NCBI GenBank assembly: GCA_023401925.1
Contig: JAEXDA010000049.1
Location: 244,737 to 308,736 of the forward strand
Reading direction: 5' to 3'
Origin: Bacillota bacterium
GTDB taxonomy: Bacteria > Bacillota > UBA4882 > UBA8346
DNA length: 64,000 nucleotides
A program made the translations under genes and the position numbers. Positions 7,603 through 17,795 of the stretch are shown here, piece by piece. How positions within the stretch are numbered: position 1 is the stretch's first letter; each line of letters opens with the position of its first letter. The notes below the pieces were generated by a model. It saw only the letters and a program-made list of their open reading frames with translations, was not told the origin of the DNA and made no database searches.

Positions 7603-10600
7603 CTAATACACGATAAATGGATATTGGCTGATACCATCAAAACCGGCTCCTGCTTTTAAGACGTTGACAGCTGCTGTTTCCAAACTATTGCAATCAATGG
7701 TCTGCACCGAATAACTGAACTCATCCTGTTTCCCGGCAGCCGGGTCAAAGCTTGAGGCGATGATTTCAAAGGTAAAGTTACTTAGGTTATTCTTTAAATA
7801 CTCTGCAAATTGTCCCGGTTGGTCAAAAAGATAAAAATCTTCCGCATAAAAATCCTTGGTAGCGTCGACATTTCCGTTTTGGTCCAAGTAACCAGCCTCT
7901 CTAAACTTATCCCAAATTTGTTGGGAGTCTCTCCGGGAAAACTCCGTGGCAATCTCCTTTGGAGGATATGCCACCCCCTTCACAGTTGCTGTTACCGTTA
8001 ACTTGACTGGAATATCCGCAAAAGCATACCGCAATACCGGCCAAGCCTCAATCTCCATTTGACCAAGGCCGACGCTAAAAATAGCTCCAGGCCGATCCAC
8101 CCAAAAATCGCTGCCGATTTTCATATGGCCAATTCCCCGAAAGGCGCCGGGATCAAAAAACTCCGTCGTAATCACGTCAATTACATGACTATCGGCGGAG
8201 ACCAAAATGGAATCCGGATATTTTGTTGCAATCACGTTATCATCCGTCAAAAACAACGGTAATACTTCAGTATAAGTCGCATGGCGAATGGTCTGTTGCA
8301 TCGGGCTGAAATTGGCGATATAATCGATATACGATTTTTTCTCCAAATAATTAATTAAGGCCGAACTGTACACCGCGCTCCCAAAACTGATATCCGCATC
8401 TTGCTCATAGGCCCACGGCGACAAAAACCGTTTTATATCATCATTTAATTGGTTGATATAAAATCCCTGATCATACCCGTCAATAAATTTGACCGCTAAT
8501 CTATAGGCGACCTCTTCAAATTGCGGGTTCCGGATAGTAACGTTCACTAACGGAGGCATTAAAGGTTTAAGATAGTCTTTAATTTCATCCAGTAAATTTG
8601 CGGGTGTTTTCGGCTTCAACGGGAAAAACGGGATGGAGTTGCAATTTTTCAAGATGACGATGATGACGATTTCTCCCTGACTCCACGGTTCAAATGAGGT
8701 TAATTCATCTTGAGGCATACATTTCACCTTATGAATCTGAGGAAATTGACTCAAGATTAATTTCTCGTAGTCATCCAACGTCAAGGCCCGATTCTTATGC
8801 TTCAACCGTTCACTCACCCGGAGATTGAATTCGTCGCTTCTCTCGGTAGGTTTACCATTAAAGGAAGTAAAAGGTTGCTCTACTTTTTTAATCTCAGGAT
8901 CCCGGGTTTCCAATTCGTTAATCCTGTTTGCTGCTAAGGGTATCGCCAAATATTGCGGATCATTACCCTGATCCAAATAGGTTAAGCAAACCGCTTGCGC
9001 GCGAATGTCCAAAATATCGGGAAACGCCGCGATGTTCTCCGGAACAGTGGCCCGGAGCCAACAACACTGACCCGGCAGGACCGTATTGGTTGTCGTCGCC
9101 CCCGCCGGAATACTGAGGCGAATGATCCCGGTATCCTCCATCCCAAAAGTTTTATCCTTTATGATCTCCGATTCCTTAAAATCAACCCACTGGTTTCCTG
9201 CGAAATAACTCCAGTTCACCTCCGGAATCGTTAGATTCACATCACCGCTGCCGGAGACCATTTGGAACAACAACGAGACGGTTTGAAGCGGCTCGACATT
9301 TTCAATCCCGATAAACATATATCCCATCTGATCATACTGGGGCAACAAATAATCGTCTATCGTATCGGTAACTCCGATCTCGTCGTAGCCGAATGGGTGA
9401 AACCGGAAAAAGCGGACCGGAACCTCGGCCGAGTCGTTTACGGTTGTACCCGGAACCAACTTAGCGGAAGCGCTATAATCAAACGTAAGTGATTGAATTT
9501 CCGGAGAATACGGCAGGTTTAATTCTAAATTGGCAATGTCTAAATCGTTTTGTGGTATTGACGGCAATTTTCTCGGTTCGGCGATTACCGGTTGATAATA
9601 ATCATATCCGCTTTCTCTCGCCTCTGCCTCGGAAAGTTTCGCCGCTTTCACCTGCTCTTGGTAATTCTGTGTTTCTTGTTTAATGGTATCATAGGTACTT
9701 TGGGCCGCTTGAACATTGCGTTCGGCTTGCATATTTCCTGTTAACAGATCCGGGTAATTTTCCTTTAAGAAGCCCTGGTTTGACAGTTCCATCTTATAAT
9801 AACGCGGCCAATCCAGAGGATCTTTAGGTAACTCTTCATTCTCTGTGAATAGTATTCCTTGGTAAGTCTGCTTCGTAAAATCATCATAGGACCAACTGGT
9901 ACTGAATAAGTTTTGCGGTATTTCAGAAACATCTATCCAGGAACGCTTATCGAGAAACTGCAGGTTTACTTCAAAATCTTCATTTTTAATCGTCCCAATT
10001 TCACTCATGCCGGAATGGGAGTAGGCATAATAGTATTTCGCCATATCCGGTAAGCCGGTTGCCGTTGAATAATCTTTCTCCGCCCAGTTGACGTTAACTT
10101 GGAGAAAGTCCAGTTTTTTCTCGCAGATCTCCCGATTGGCAAAGTAAAACCGAGCCGGTGGAACAGGAGTTTGACCAAAAGGAATCAATGGATTGTCCGG
10201 GTTAATCATCGCCAGGTCCCCGCGCATCTTTACATCGGTTGCCCCTTTTACGCCAACCTTCAAGTCGATTCGCTCTACGATAACCGACTTAAAACAGTCG
10301 TAAAAAATTGCGACAGAATTAGCGTCTCCAGTAACCGCCGCCGGATTTAGCAAAATTTTAACCGCAGGCTCCGCCGCCAAATCTTCCCCTGGTAAAGAAA
10401 CTATCGCCGGAAAATTTTCATCCAACCGGATTGTGAATTTCAGCGTTTCCAAACAAATGGCATCCGCCGCATACAGCTTAATTTGGTCGTAAATGTTAAT
10501 GTCCTGGGTATCCGCTGCGATTTTTACGGTGTTTGAGTCTTGCTTTTCAGTGATTGTAAATATTTCCCCATTATCCCACAGAAGTTTTTCTCCCACAGCC

Positions 10601-13600
10601 CCATCGCTAAAGTCAACTATCTCTTTCAGGGCCACTGTAGGATTATCCCGGTGCCCAATATAACAAAAACGAACACCGTTGGCAATCTGATAAGTTCGAA
10701 CCCGATCGCCGGTGGTCAACAAAGCCGACTTGGTACGTTTTCTCAGCACCGGCGAAGTGTCCACAATATCAAAGCCAAAAATCCAATCCGCTAACCCCGA
10801 ATATTCCTTTTTATATTTTTGCCACACCTTTAAAAGATCCACGAGCCGCCGCTTATCACTACGCCGCGGGTAGCTGATGGTCAACTTTTCGCCGATATTG
10901 AGGTCATATAATTGATTGTAACTCGGAACAACATTGACGGAAAAATAGTCAGCTTCCGTTTCCACCAAAGTCACCTGTGGAGATACTCCGTTTGGCCCGG
11001 CATAAAAAATGGTAAAGCCGTTGACATCGATTGTTTGATAACTGAAAAACTTCTGATTGACGGCATCGGTATAGGCTGTCTTCGAAGTAATCTCCGCCGT
11101 CAAATCAAGTTCGGTAATACCGGTAATCTCCCATTTGCCCGTGCCTGAAAGAACCAGTCCAAACTCTTTCAAAACGCCTTTTTCCGTAAAATACAAGCTG
11201 CCTGAATCTAATAAAGTTGTATCCGTACCTTTCCACGCCAACAGAAGATTGGTCACGGTACGCTTCTTCCGGGAAGTCGGATAGTTGATAAATAACGTCT
11301 TGATATTATTTGTATAGTCGTTACTCAACGCAAACGCAAAGGCATCATTGTCATTCTCGCGAATCACTACGCGAGCCTTAGGGATTTCCGAATAGGGCGC
11401 CGTTATCCCGGCCGGTGTATATTTGACCACAAAACCATCTGGATTTATGGTGCAAACATAGTTCAAACTATCCATAAAGTTTACGAGTAGATCTTCCGGC
11501 AGATCCTTAGCCCACTGGGCGTCCTCGGATTGGCGGAGCAATGAAAATCCTTGTTTTTTATACTCCCGGTTCCATTTGGACAAAAGCGCCTGAACATGTT
11601 TCTTTTGATAGTCGGCTTGAATCCCCGGATCGCTGATAATGGGCAACGGCGGATATTGAATGGTTAACTTCTTGGCCATAATCCCTTCGTGAACCGTGTC
11701 AATCAAATCACTGTAACCAAAACTAAAATCACTAGCGCCCTGATCTTTCACCAACTCCACCACAGCATTTTGATAATCATCTGCCAGCTTATACCTGGCA
11801 ATGATGCCTACTTTATCAAGGGTACATTCGATTACCCTGTTTTCGGAGGCCTGCAATTCCTTTTCGGTCTGTGCTTCAATGGTCCACAAACCGTCACCCA
11901 TGGTTTCAATCTCGAAATTCTCCGAATCATTCAATTCTGAAGCTTTCCATTCTATCCACGCATCCACCAGGTCATCAGCCGAAGTGGTGCTGGACGAAGG
12001 ATATTGAACGGTTAAGGTTTGCTCGCTCACATCAAAATCAAAGAGATCAATATCATTCTCTTTCAAAATTAACTTAGGTTCGTCCGCTACCGGCCCGGTA
12101 TACCAAACCCGAATGCCGACCCCGTACAGATTGTGAATCTCACATTTTTTTACCTGCTTATCCTGAACGCTTAAAGCTAACTCGGATACCGGAACCGCTT
12201 CCCAGAGGTGTCTATCCTTGCTTTCGATCTGAAAGCCTTTTGCCGAATTACCGACTCCTTCCAACCAGAGACGCCAGTCTGCCACAATTTGATTGGCGGT
12301 TTGAGAAACACGCCCCGGTGTAATCGTCAATGTATTCCCTGAAATAAGGAACGCTGCCTGGTCAAGTGTGCCGGACGGTTCCGTGATAAGTAAATTGGCT
12401 GTATCTACCGGACGTCCCTGGTCAGTAACCCGAATTCCGTTATCCGCCAGCGATTCATACCGTTTGATCACTTCCCCGGTATGTTCCAGCTCCCGGGTGA
12501 TCTCACGTAAATCCGCCGCAACCGAACCGGCTCCCGTAATCTCATATCTTCCCGGTTCATGCAAAGGATTATCTTTCCAGTCTTCCCAGGCCTCCAACAA
12601 ATCCTGCGCCTTAGCCCCCGCCGGATAGGTAACTTTTAATGCAGCATCCGTAACTTTAAATTGAAAATCTTTTTCTGCCGAGTAGACGCTGGAGATGGCA
12701 ATTCCACTGGGGTCTTTCGTTTCATCACATTCAAAGGCGATGGTTTGCCAGACTTTGTTCAACAGCAAACGCTGATCAGCGCCCAATCCTTGGGAAGTTC
12801 CTTCTTTAATCGTCCCACAATAAGCAATGTTGACCTCATTTGCGCTAATAAATTCTTTTACTAAAAATATTTTTCCCTGTTCATCAATAAAGTATTTTCC
12901 TTGGTAGTTTTGGTCAAAGGTTTCAACCGCACTAACTACACTGGTTGCATACTTCGAAGGCGCTAATTTCGCCGCTAATTCCGCTACAAATGTTTTTGGT
13001 ACTAATCTTGTAATAAATCTGTCAGTTCCGGTATCCTGGGTCAAACCGGTTGACTGAACTTTCATGGTATTGGTTGCCCCATCTACGCTGTCAATCTGGT
13101 AAACCTTTCCGTTGGCGAAACCGACATACCCATTGACAGTGCTCTCATCAAAAAGATCAAATTTAGCGATATCACAGATTAAGCTGGCATCCTCCCTGTC
13201 GTATTCTTTTTGCTCCGGTTTAATGATGAATTTACCGTTCTCAACATCCACATTGTCCGCTGTATGCCAGCCAACCGGGGTGCTTAAACTGGTTACAAAA
13301 ATCTCTCTTGGGTCTACATTTAGGCTGGAGAGTTTATCAGTGTCGATGGAACCGGGCTTGCAGGAAACAATCAACTCAATTTCCCTTTCTCCCTCTGCCA
13401 AACGGAGCAATGGTGAGTTTACAGCGAAACCCAATTGGATCGTTTCTGACGACCCCTCAGATGTCGAATTGGCGAAGGGCTTAAACCGTCTGACGGCTGT
13501 GTCGGTATCCGAGGCATAAACCCTATCCGCATAAAATCCGTTAATAATTTCCGAACCGATTTTAGGGTACTGATACTCCCGTTTTTTGGTCCACGCCGTT

Positions 13601-14865
13601 TCCAGTAAAGCGTAGACTTCTTCCCCTGCGACAGTAGTTAAAGCCACATCCTTTTTCGCCATGATGGTCCGGAAATCTTCAACCGTCATGCATAATTTAT
13701 TTTCAATATATTGTCTGGCTGCTTCATTGGAAGCATCCGCCAATCCCAACAGTGTACTGATATCATTCGGCATTTTATAAAGCATATCTCCTGGGTTGGG
13801 TTCACCAAAAACATACTCCATCATGACTTCAAAACCTGATTCCCGGTGAATCGCTTTTAATTCAGCCCGCCGGCTCCGGGAAATTCTTTCCTGGTGGACT
13901 TCTGCCAGAATCGTATAAACTTGCTCCCATTCTTGATCTGACGGATACGTTACTCCCGCATATCCCCGATTAATTTCCCGGTACAATAAATCCAGACAAA
14001 CCATAAAATCTTTGATTGATTTAAAACAAAGGGATTCGAGAATATACGCGGCATCGTATATATTTAGTCCGTCCCGCTCTTTTCCCTTGATCCGCTTGTA
14101 CAAATCAGTCCGCAAATATGCTGCATTTACCGGAATTGCCTGCCCGGAACGGTTGTAATATGGTGGAAGAACAGCTAATCCACCAAGAACCACGCATAGC
14201 ATTTTTTCAAATCCAACATCGCCTTGGTCGTTGCTTTGATGCACATATTTAAGATCAGTAGCCGTTTTGCTCAGATGAATCGTTTTTATATCAGCAACTG
14301 TAGCGGTATTCAGTACCACCTCTTCGGTTACCTGGTAATGTAAGTCGGTACCCTTATTATCCTTACCGGCATTTAACAGGGTCCCTTTTTGTAACAGATG
14401 TTCTTTGACATCCTTCGCCAAGGAGAAAACCACATGGACCTGGTCGGGGACTTCTGCTTTTTCCTCTAGATGGAGAATATTTTTGTAAAAATATTCCACA
14501 TTTTTCTCGGTAAGTGCGGCAAATTTCTCTTTCGGATATTGAAGCAATTTTAAAAAAGTCAATAACAGCGCCAGATGCGGTTTGGAATACTTTTCGAGAC
14601 GTGTGGAGTCCTCGCTAAAAAGGGCCGGGTCCTCTATTAATTCAGCCAATTCTAAAATCTCGTTGTCGCTAAAATCAAGAAATGGCTTCCAGGAACCGTT
14701 TAGCTTGTTGTTTTCATTATAGAAATTAACGGATTGAGCATATTCCCGGAGATATGCCAAAAGATCCCCAATCGAACGTTCTTCGACCGAAACATAATCC
14801 GGTTTTAGCGCAACCAGTGCTTTGTCATTCTGACTTGTTCCCGTTCTGTTATTTTTATTATCCAT
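7603..14865 (-). CDS. Giant eCIS baseplate protein (baseplate J-like, Afp11/12-type)
   Basis: The 2420-residue protein has an N-terminal part (about 1-700) like large wedge proteins of eCIS and related systems. Residues about 735-1420 hold six copies of a 100-140-residue module, each with an LTIxYP strand followed by an Lx.aW..W helix; the strands lie near 742, 843, 948, 1065, 1187 and 1327. A conserved baseplate J-like region at about 2010-2190 includes RSDEFNLRVSERLKHK and a gp6-like C-terminal fold. The last ~230 residues are unassigned. Typical Afp11 or Afp12 homologues are far shorter, so the central repeats account for much of the excess. It lies about 100 bp after the gp25 gene and 20 bp before the collar fibre. 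It should form the baseplate wedge ring that links spike, sheath and fibres. Confidence 0.85.
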   Translation of the reverse strand: MDNKNNRTGTSQNDKALVALKPDYVSVEERSIGDLLAYLREYAQSVNFYNENNKLNGSWKPFLDFSDNEILELAELIEDPALFSEDSTRLEKYSKPHLALLLTFLKLLQYPKEKFAALTEKNVEYFYKNILHLEEKAEVPDQVHVVFSLAKDVKEHLLQKGTLLNAGKDNKGTDLHYQVTEEVVLNTATVADIKTIHLSKTATDLKYVHQSNDQGDVGFEKMLCVVLGGLAVLPPYYNRSGQAIPVNAAYLRTDLYKRIKGKERDGLNIYDAAYILESLCFKSIKDFMVCLDLLYREINRGYAGVTYPSDQEWEQVYTILAEVHQERISRSRRAELKAIHRESGFEVMMEYVFGEPNPGDMLYKMPNDISTLLGLADASNEAARQYIENKLCMTVEDFRTIMAKKDVALTTVAGEEVYALLETAWTKKREYQYPKIGSEIINGFYADRVYASDTDTAVRRFKPFANSTSEGSSETIQLGFAVNSPLLRLAEGEREIELIVSCKPGSIDTDKLSSLNVDPREIFVTSLSTPVGWHTADNVDVENGKFIIKPEQKEYDREDASLICDIAKFDLFDESTVNGYVGFANGKVYQIDSVDGATNTMKVQSTGLTQDTGTDRFITRLVPKTFVAELAAKLAPSKYATSVVSAVETFDQNYQGKYFIDEQGKIFLVKEFISANEVNIAYCGTIKEGTSQGLGADQRLLLNKVWQTIAFECDETKDPSGIAISSVYSAEKDFQFKVTDAALKVTYPAGAKAQDLLEAWEDWKDNPLHEPGRYEITGAGSVAADLREITRELEHTGEVIKRYESLADNGIRVTDQGRPVDTANLLITEPSGTLDQAAFLISGNTLTITPGRVSQTANQIVADWRLWLEGVGNSAKGFQIESKDRHLWEAVPVSELALSVQDKQVKKCEIHNLYGVGIRVWYTGPVADEPKLILKENDIDLFDFDVSEQTLTVQYPSSSTTSADDLVDAWIEWKASELNDSENFEIETMGDGLWTIEAQTEKELQASENRVIECTLDKVGIIARYKLADDYQNAVVELVKDQGASDFSFGYSDLIDTVHEGIMAKKLTIQYPPLPIISDPGIQADYQKKHVQALLSKWNREYKKQGFSLLRQSEDAQWAKDLPEDLLVNFMDSLNYVCTINPDGFVVKYTPAGITAPYSEIPKARVVIRENDNDAFAFALSNDYTNNIKTLFINYPTSRKKRTVTNLLLAWKGTDTTLLDSGSLYFTEKGVLKEFGLVLSGTGKWEITGITELDLTAEITSKTAYTDAVNQKFFSYQTIDVNGFTIFYAGPNGVSPQVTLVETEADYFSVNVVPSYNQLYDLNIGEKLTISYPRRSDKRRLVDLLKVWQKYKKEYSGLADWIFGFDIVDTSPVLRKRTKSALLTTGDRVRTYQIANGVRFCYIGHRDNPTVALKEIVDFSDGAVGEKLLWDNGEIFTITEKQDSNTVKIAADTQDINIYDQIKLYAADAICLETLKFTIRLDENFPAIVSLPGEDLAAEPAVKILLNPAAVTGDANSVAIFYDCFKSVIVERIDLKVGVKGATDVKMRGDLAMINPDNPLIPFGQTPVPPARFYFANREICEKKLDFLQVNVNWAEKDYSTATGLPDMAKYYYAYSHSGMSEIGTIKNEDFEVNLQFLDKRSWIDVSEIPQNLFSTSWSYDDFTKQTYQGILFTENEELPKDPLDWPRYYKMELSNQGFLKENYPDLLTGNMQAERNVQAAQSTYDTIKQETQNYQEQVKAAKLSEAEARESGYDYYQPVIAEPRKLPSIPQNDLDIANLELNLPYSPEIQSLTFDYSASAKLVPGTTVNDSAEVPVRFFRFHPFGYDEIGVTDTIDDYLLPQYDQMGYMFIGIENVEPLQTVSLLFQMVSGSGDVNLTIPEVNWSYFAGNQWVDFKESEIIKDKTFGMEDTGIIRLSIPAGATTTNTVLPGQCCWLRATVPENIAAFPDILDIRAQAVCLTYLDQGNDPQYLAIPLAANRINELETRDPEIKKVEQPFTSFNGKPTERSDEFNLRVSERLKHKNRALTLDDYEKLILSQFPQIHKVKCMPQDELTSFEPWSQGEIVIIVILKNCNSIPFFPLKPKTPANLLDEIKDYLKPLMPPLVNVTIRNPQFEEVAYRLAVKFIDGYDQGFYINQLNDDIKRFLSPWAYEQDADISFGSAVYSSALINYLEKKSYIDYIANFSPMQQTIRHATYTEVLPLFLTDDNVIATKYPDSILVSADSHVIDVITTEFFDPGAFRGIGHMKIGSDFWVDRPGAIFSVGLGQMEIEAWPVLRYAFADIPVKLTVTATVKGVAYPPKEIATEFSRRDSQQIWDKFREAGYLDQNGNVDATKDFYAEDFYLFDQPGQFAEYLKNNLSNFTFEIIASSFDPAAGKQDEFSYSVQTIDCNSLETAAVNVLKAGAGFDGISQYPFIVY
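10605..12660 (-). repeat. Six-copy ~100-140-residue module inside the baseplate protein
   Basis: Each copy follows the pattern G-I/V/F-R/T-V/I-x-Y-T/x-G-P, then P-x-V-x-L-x-E, F-x-F/V, LT-I/V-x-YP, and a helix with Leu-x-x-x-W-x-x-W. Strand starts are near 12640, 12335, 12022, 11670, 11304 and 10885. Two more copies occur in the fibre at 1-2566. Confidence 0.8.
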
Positions 14866-14909
14866 AACAATACCCTTTATCTTTTATTCTTTTTAAAACT
14901 TTGTATAAA

Positions 14910-14929
14910 AAGAACTCGTCCAAGTTCTT
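14910..14929 (-). terminator. Weak hairpin with U-tract between gp25 and baseplate genes
   Basis: Read on the minus strand, AAGAACT and AGTTCTT pair around a 6-nt loop and run into TTTTTAT. The stem is only 7 bp and AT-rich, so it would be at most a partial attenuator ahead of the giant baseplate gene, whose own ribosome binding site (AAAGGG) is weak. Confidence 0.4.
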
Positions 14930-14967
14930 CCTCCTGAAGAGACAAGATACATGGACAAGTCCTTTAC

Positions 14968-15360
14968 TCAACCTAGCGAAAGGGAGTACTCTAAATTTTC
15001 CTTGCTACGGGTCGATATAATTTGATAGTCGATACTGATTAGCAACTCCTGAGCGTTATCCTCCGATTGAGTGACTTCAATATTATCCACCTGCACTCGC
15101 GGTTCGTAATCATAAATCGAATTTAAAATCATTTGCTGAATCTCCAGGACTAGCCCGCGGTTTACCTCTTCAAACATAAACTGTTTCACATCGCATCCAT
15201 AATCGGAGTAGTTAAGCCGCTCTTTTAAGGCTGTGGAAATGAGTATTCCCAATGCCTGATGTACATCCTCCTCATCGGCCACCAGCGAAACATCTTTCCC
15301 GTTATTTAAAAATTGGGGTGGAAAATTCCAACCCGTGCCTAAGCTATTTGCAGCAGCCAT
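14968..15360 (-). CDS. gp25-like baseplate wedge protein (Afp9-type)
   Basis: The protein is about 130 residues. I chose the second of two adjacent ATGs (15360) because the AAGGAGGG site is only 2 nt from the first (15363). The pattern VADEEDVHQALGILISTALKERLNYSD, then a VLEIQQMILNSIYDYEPRVQV helix-strand, matches the GPW/gp25 family, which forms the wedge core contacting the sheath in phage T4, T6SS and eCIS. Its place between the spike and baseplate J genes is the usual eCIS order. Confidence 0.9.
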   Translation of the reverse strand: MAAANSLGTGWNFPPQFLNNGKDVSLVADEEDVHQALGILISTALKERLNYSDYGCDVKQFMFEEVNRGLVLEIQQMILNSIYDYEPRVQVDNIEVTQSEDNAQELLISIDYQIISTRSKENLEYSLSLG

Positions 15361-15378
15361 CATACCCTCCTTCCTCCG

Positions 15379-17178
15379 TTAATTCAAATTGATCATAGTT
15401 CCCTTCACAGTCACATTGGCCGAACTTTGAACAGTAATTCCGCTTGCTTCCAAGGCCATTTTATTGCCATTCATGTCTTTAACCACAATCCCAGCGCTGC
15501 TTAAAGTAATAGCATTCCCATTCGAATCTTTGAGTTCCAAACCCTGATTGTTAAGGGTAAGCTTATTTTTGTTGGTGTCTTCAATTACCATGCCTTTGTC
15601 GGTGGTAGTAACCGTATTTTTGTTTTTGTCTTCCACGGATATTCCCTTATCATGCAAGATAATTTTATTGTGGTTCTTGTCCTCCACCGTAATCCCGTTT
15701 TTATCTTCAAGTAAGGCTTTATTTCCACCGGGAGTTGTAATGACCAATTTTTCTTTGTCTTTTTCATCCGTGAAAACTAATTTGATACCGTTTTTGGTAA
15801 TGATCCCTTTATCATAATTCTTTTCTGTAAAATCTAAAGGAGGTTTGGTTTTCCCATTATAGAGCGAACCGAGAACGACTGCATGACGGGGATCGTCATT
15901 AAAGAACCCCACCACCACTTCGTCGCCGGTTTCCGGGACCCAAAAAAAACCTCTCTGATCGCCAGCATATGGTTGGTTCAGTCGAGCCCAAATGACACTT
16001 GGTTTGGCGTCAAGTTCTGCGAAGACCGGTATTCTTACCTTAATTCGATCGATTTTACCCGGATCTCCCTCCCCGGGATATGCTTCAACGATCCCAACCT
16101 GTAACCCGTTAATCCCCGGTAATAAGCCGGAAGCCGGTTTTTCCACCAAATCCTCAGTTTTATAAAACCACTTGCCGGAAAGACCGCATTGGATATCTGT
16201 AGTCCAACCATCTAGGTTAATCCGATGCCGAATCCCGGATATAATGGCGGTCGCCCCAAAAATGTCACCCGCCTCGGAGATGGTCACCATACCCCCTAGT
16301 TTCAAAGTAGGATTGCCCTCAAGCGAAATTCTGCCGCGGATTAAGGAATACCGGTTTTTTATAAGGCCCGCATTGGCCCAAGCCGTCATTTCAGCCTTTT
16401 CGCCGGAAACACCACTGACGAAAAAACATTGGTCCGTGCCCATTGCTTTCGCGAGTTTGCTAAAGGAGTGTTTGCTTTTGAGAATATCGTTTTTGTCATT
16501 GTTATTAACCGCCTTCACCGGCTCTAGCTCTTTGATATCCCAACAAACTCCAGCCACCGAATTGTACTGCGTGCTTAAATCAGCTTCAATTTCAAATTCC
16601 CGGATATCGGATAATTGAGTAGCCGCCGCAGTTAAATCCGGCTTTATCAACATGAGCTTTCCGTTTTCAACGCAGACCAAAAGACCGTTGGCTTCAGCGC
16701 GAGAGACGATAAAATCCCAGTTGGTGCAGTAATATTGCACCATCTGATTATGCATTAATGTATCCGTTGCGCAGTCCACTGTTAACCCTGCTTTTTTGGC
16801 GATATCCGAAATGATGGTTTGGTCGTTTTTTTCGACAAAGACAGCGCTTTGCCTCGTCAAACTTAATTTATGCGCGCTGTCTTTGATATCCACTGTTAAA
16901 TACGTATTCGAAGAATTCTTCTTCAGATGTTGCTTAATGACTATTCCTTCGAACGTCATAGTTCCTGTGGAATTTGACAATACAATTTCGATGGGACTGC
17001 CCGGTTCAAAACAAGTCGCCTCGCTCAGTTCCAATGGGGATTTATTACCGGTTCCACCCTCCCCGATTACGACCTCGGCATAGGGAATTTTATTCACTGC
17101 CGTCATGATGTCCAAGCTCAAAATGTTGGAAGATACTGCGGTGCCACCGCTAAAAATTTGAGATTGTAAATTCGTCAT
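15379..17178 (-). CDS. VgrG-like central spike protein (Afp8/Pvc8-type)
   Basis: The 599-residue protein has a gp27-like hub over about 1-340 and an OB-fold/gp5-like segment around 355-455 (IDRIKVRIPVFAELDAK, FFWVPETGDEVVVGFFNDDP, AVVLGSLYNGKTKPP). A C-terminal repeat region (about 470-599) has units such as NGITVEDKN, KGISVEDKNKN and KGMVIEDTNKN at about 19-21-residue spacing, typical of a trimeric beta-helix needle. It tips the tube and should carry the puncturing point. No enzymatic extension is visible. A separate PAAR tip gene was not found in this window. Confidence 0.92.
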   Translation of the reverse strand: MTNLQSQIFSGGTAVSSNILSLDIMTAVNKIPYAEVVIGEGGTGNKSPLELSEATCFEPGSPIEIVLSNSTGTMTFEGIVIKQHLKKNSSNTYLTVDIKDSAHKLSLTRQSAVFVEKNDQTIISDIAKKAGLTVDCATDTLMHNQMVQYYCTNWDFIVSRAEANGLLVCVENGKLMLIKPDLTAAATQLSDIREFEIEADLSTQYNSVAGVCWDIKELEPVKAVNNNDKNDILKSKHSFSKLAKAMGTDQCFFVSGVSGEKAEMTAWANAGLIKNRYSLIRGRISLEGNPTLKLGGMVTISEAGDIFGATAIISGIRHRINLDGWTTDIQCGLSGKWFYKTEDLVEKPASGLLPGINGLQVGIVEAYPGEGDPGKIDRIKVRIPVFAELDAKPSVIWARLNQPYAGDQRGFFWVPETGDEVVVGFFNDDPRHAVVLGSLYNGKTKPPLDFTEKNYDKGIITKNGIKLVFTDEKDKEKLVITTPGGNKALLEDKNGITVEDKNHNKIILHDKGISVEDKNKNTVTTTDKGMVIEDTNKNKLTLNNQGLELKDSNGNAITLSSAGIVVKDMNGNKMALEASGITVQSSANVTVKGTMINLN

Positions 17179-17191
17179 AATTCGTATCCCC

Positions 17192-17782
17192 TCAGGAAAC
17201 CGTGATTACTATACCATTACTGGTGGTTTTAGCAGGTATAATATCATCATTTGCTGTTTCTATTTCCTTCTTCTGACCTTTTAGTCTTTTTTCACAATCG
17301 CTTTTGTATTTCTGCGGGTCACTGGTAAACGTGGCGTCCAGTTCCGCCCGGAGTGGAATGCCATCCCGGTCAAACAAAGTATAATTAATCGTTACTTCCT
17401 TTAACATACAATGGAAGGAAAACTCACCCCACAAGATCTGTAATGGAATCGCTTCCCCGTTTACCGGATACCATGCCAGATTCAAAAAATGATTGATTTG
17501 TTGAGATACGGTCTGGTTACTCCGTTTAAAAATGGGGAAGAAAGAGTCGCCATATTCGGTGACTCCTGTTCCATCAATAATTAATTTCAGTTTAAAATCA
17601 TGGGGTGGTGTTTTCGTATACCGGTATTTCTCCAACCCACTATTTACATCTCCTACCGTTTCAAAAGTCACCGCAAAGGTCTCGGAATACGACTCGGGAT
17701 TAAACATAACCTCAAAGGTATCGTTGGCGTTTTCTGAAATAATCCTAAGCTTAGCCAGCTTTCCATAGTCTTTTACACCCAT
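17192..17782 (-). CDS. Contractile injection system tube/adaptor protein (Afp7-type)
   Basis: The 196-residue protein contains the signature FEVMFNPESYSETFAV and a later FHCMLKEVTINYTLFDRDGIPLRAELDATF, both characteristic of the CIS tube protein family (Afp7/Pvc7, related to phage LysM-type tail adaptors). In eCIS it joins the tube to the spike and baseplate. The C-terminal ~40 residues are lysine-rich (RLKGQKKEIE), where some homologues have a LysM domain that I cannot see clearly here. It lies 13 bp after the DUF5908-like gene and 13 bp before the spike gene. Confidence 0.88.
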   Translation of the reverse strand: MGVKDYGKLAKLRIISENANDTFEVMFNPESYSETFAVTFETVGDVNSGLEKYRYTKTPPHDFKLKLIIDGTGVTEYGDSFFPIFKRSNQTVSQQINHFLNLAWYPVNGEAIPLQILWGEFSFHCMLKEVTINYTLFDRDGIPLRAELDATFTSDPQKYKSDCEKRLKGQKKEIETANDDIIPAKTTSNGIVITVS

Positions 17783-17795
17783 TTTATTTCACTCT

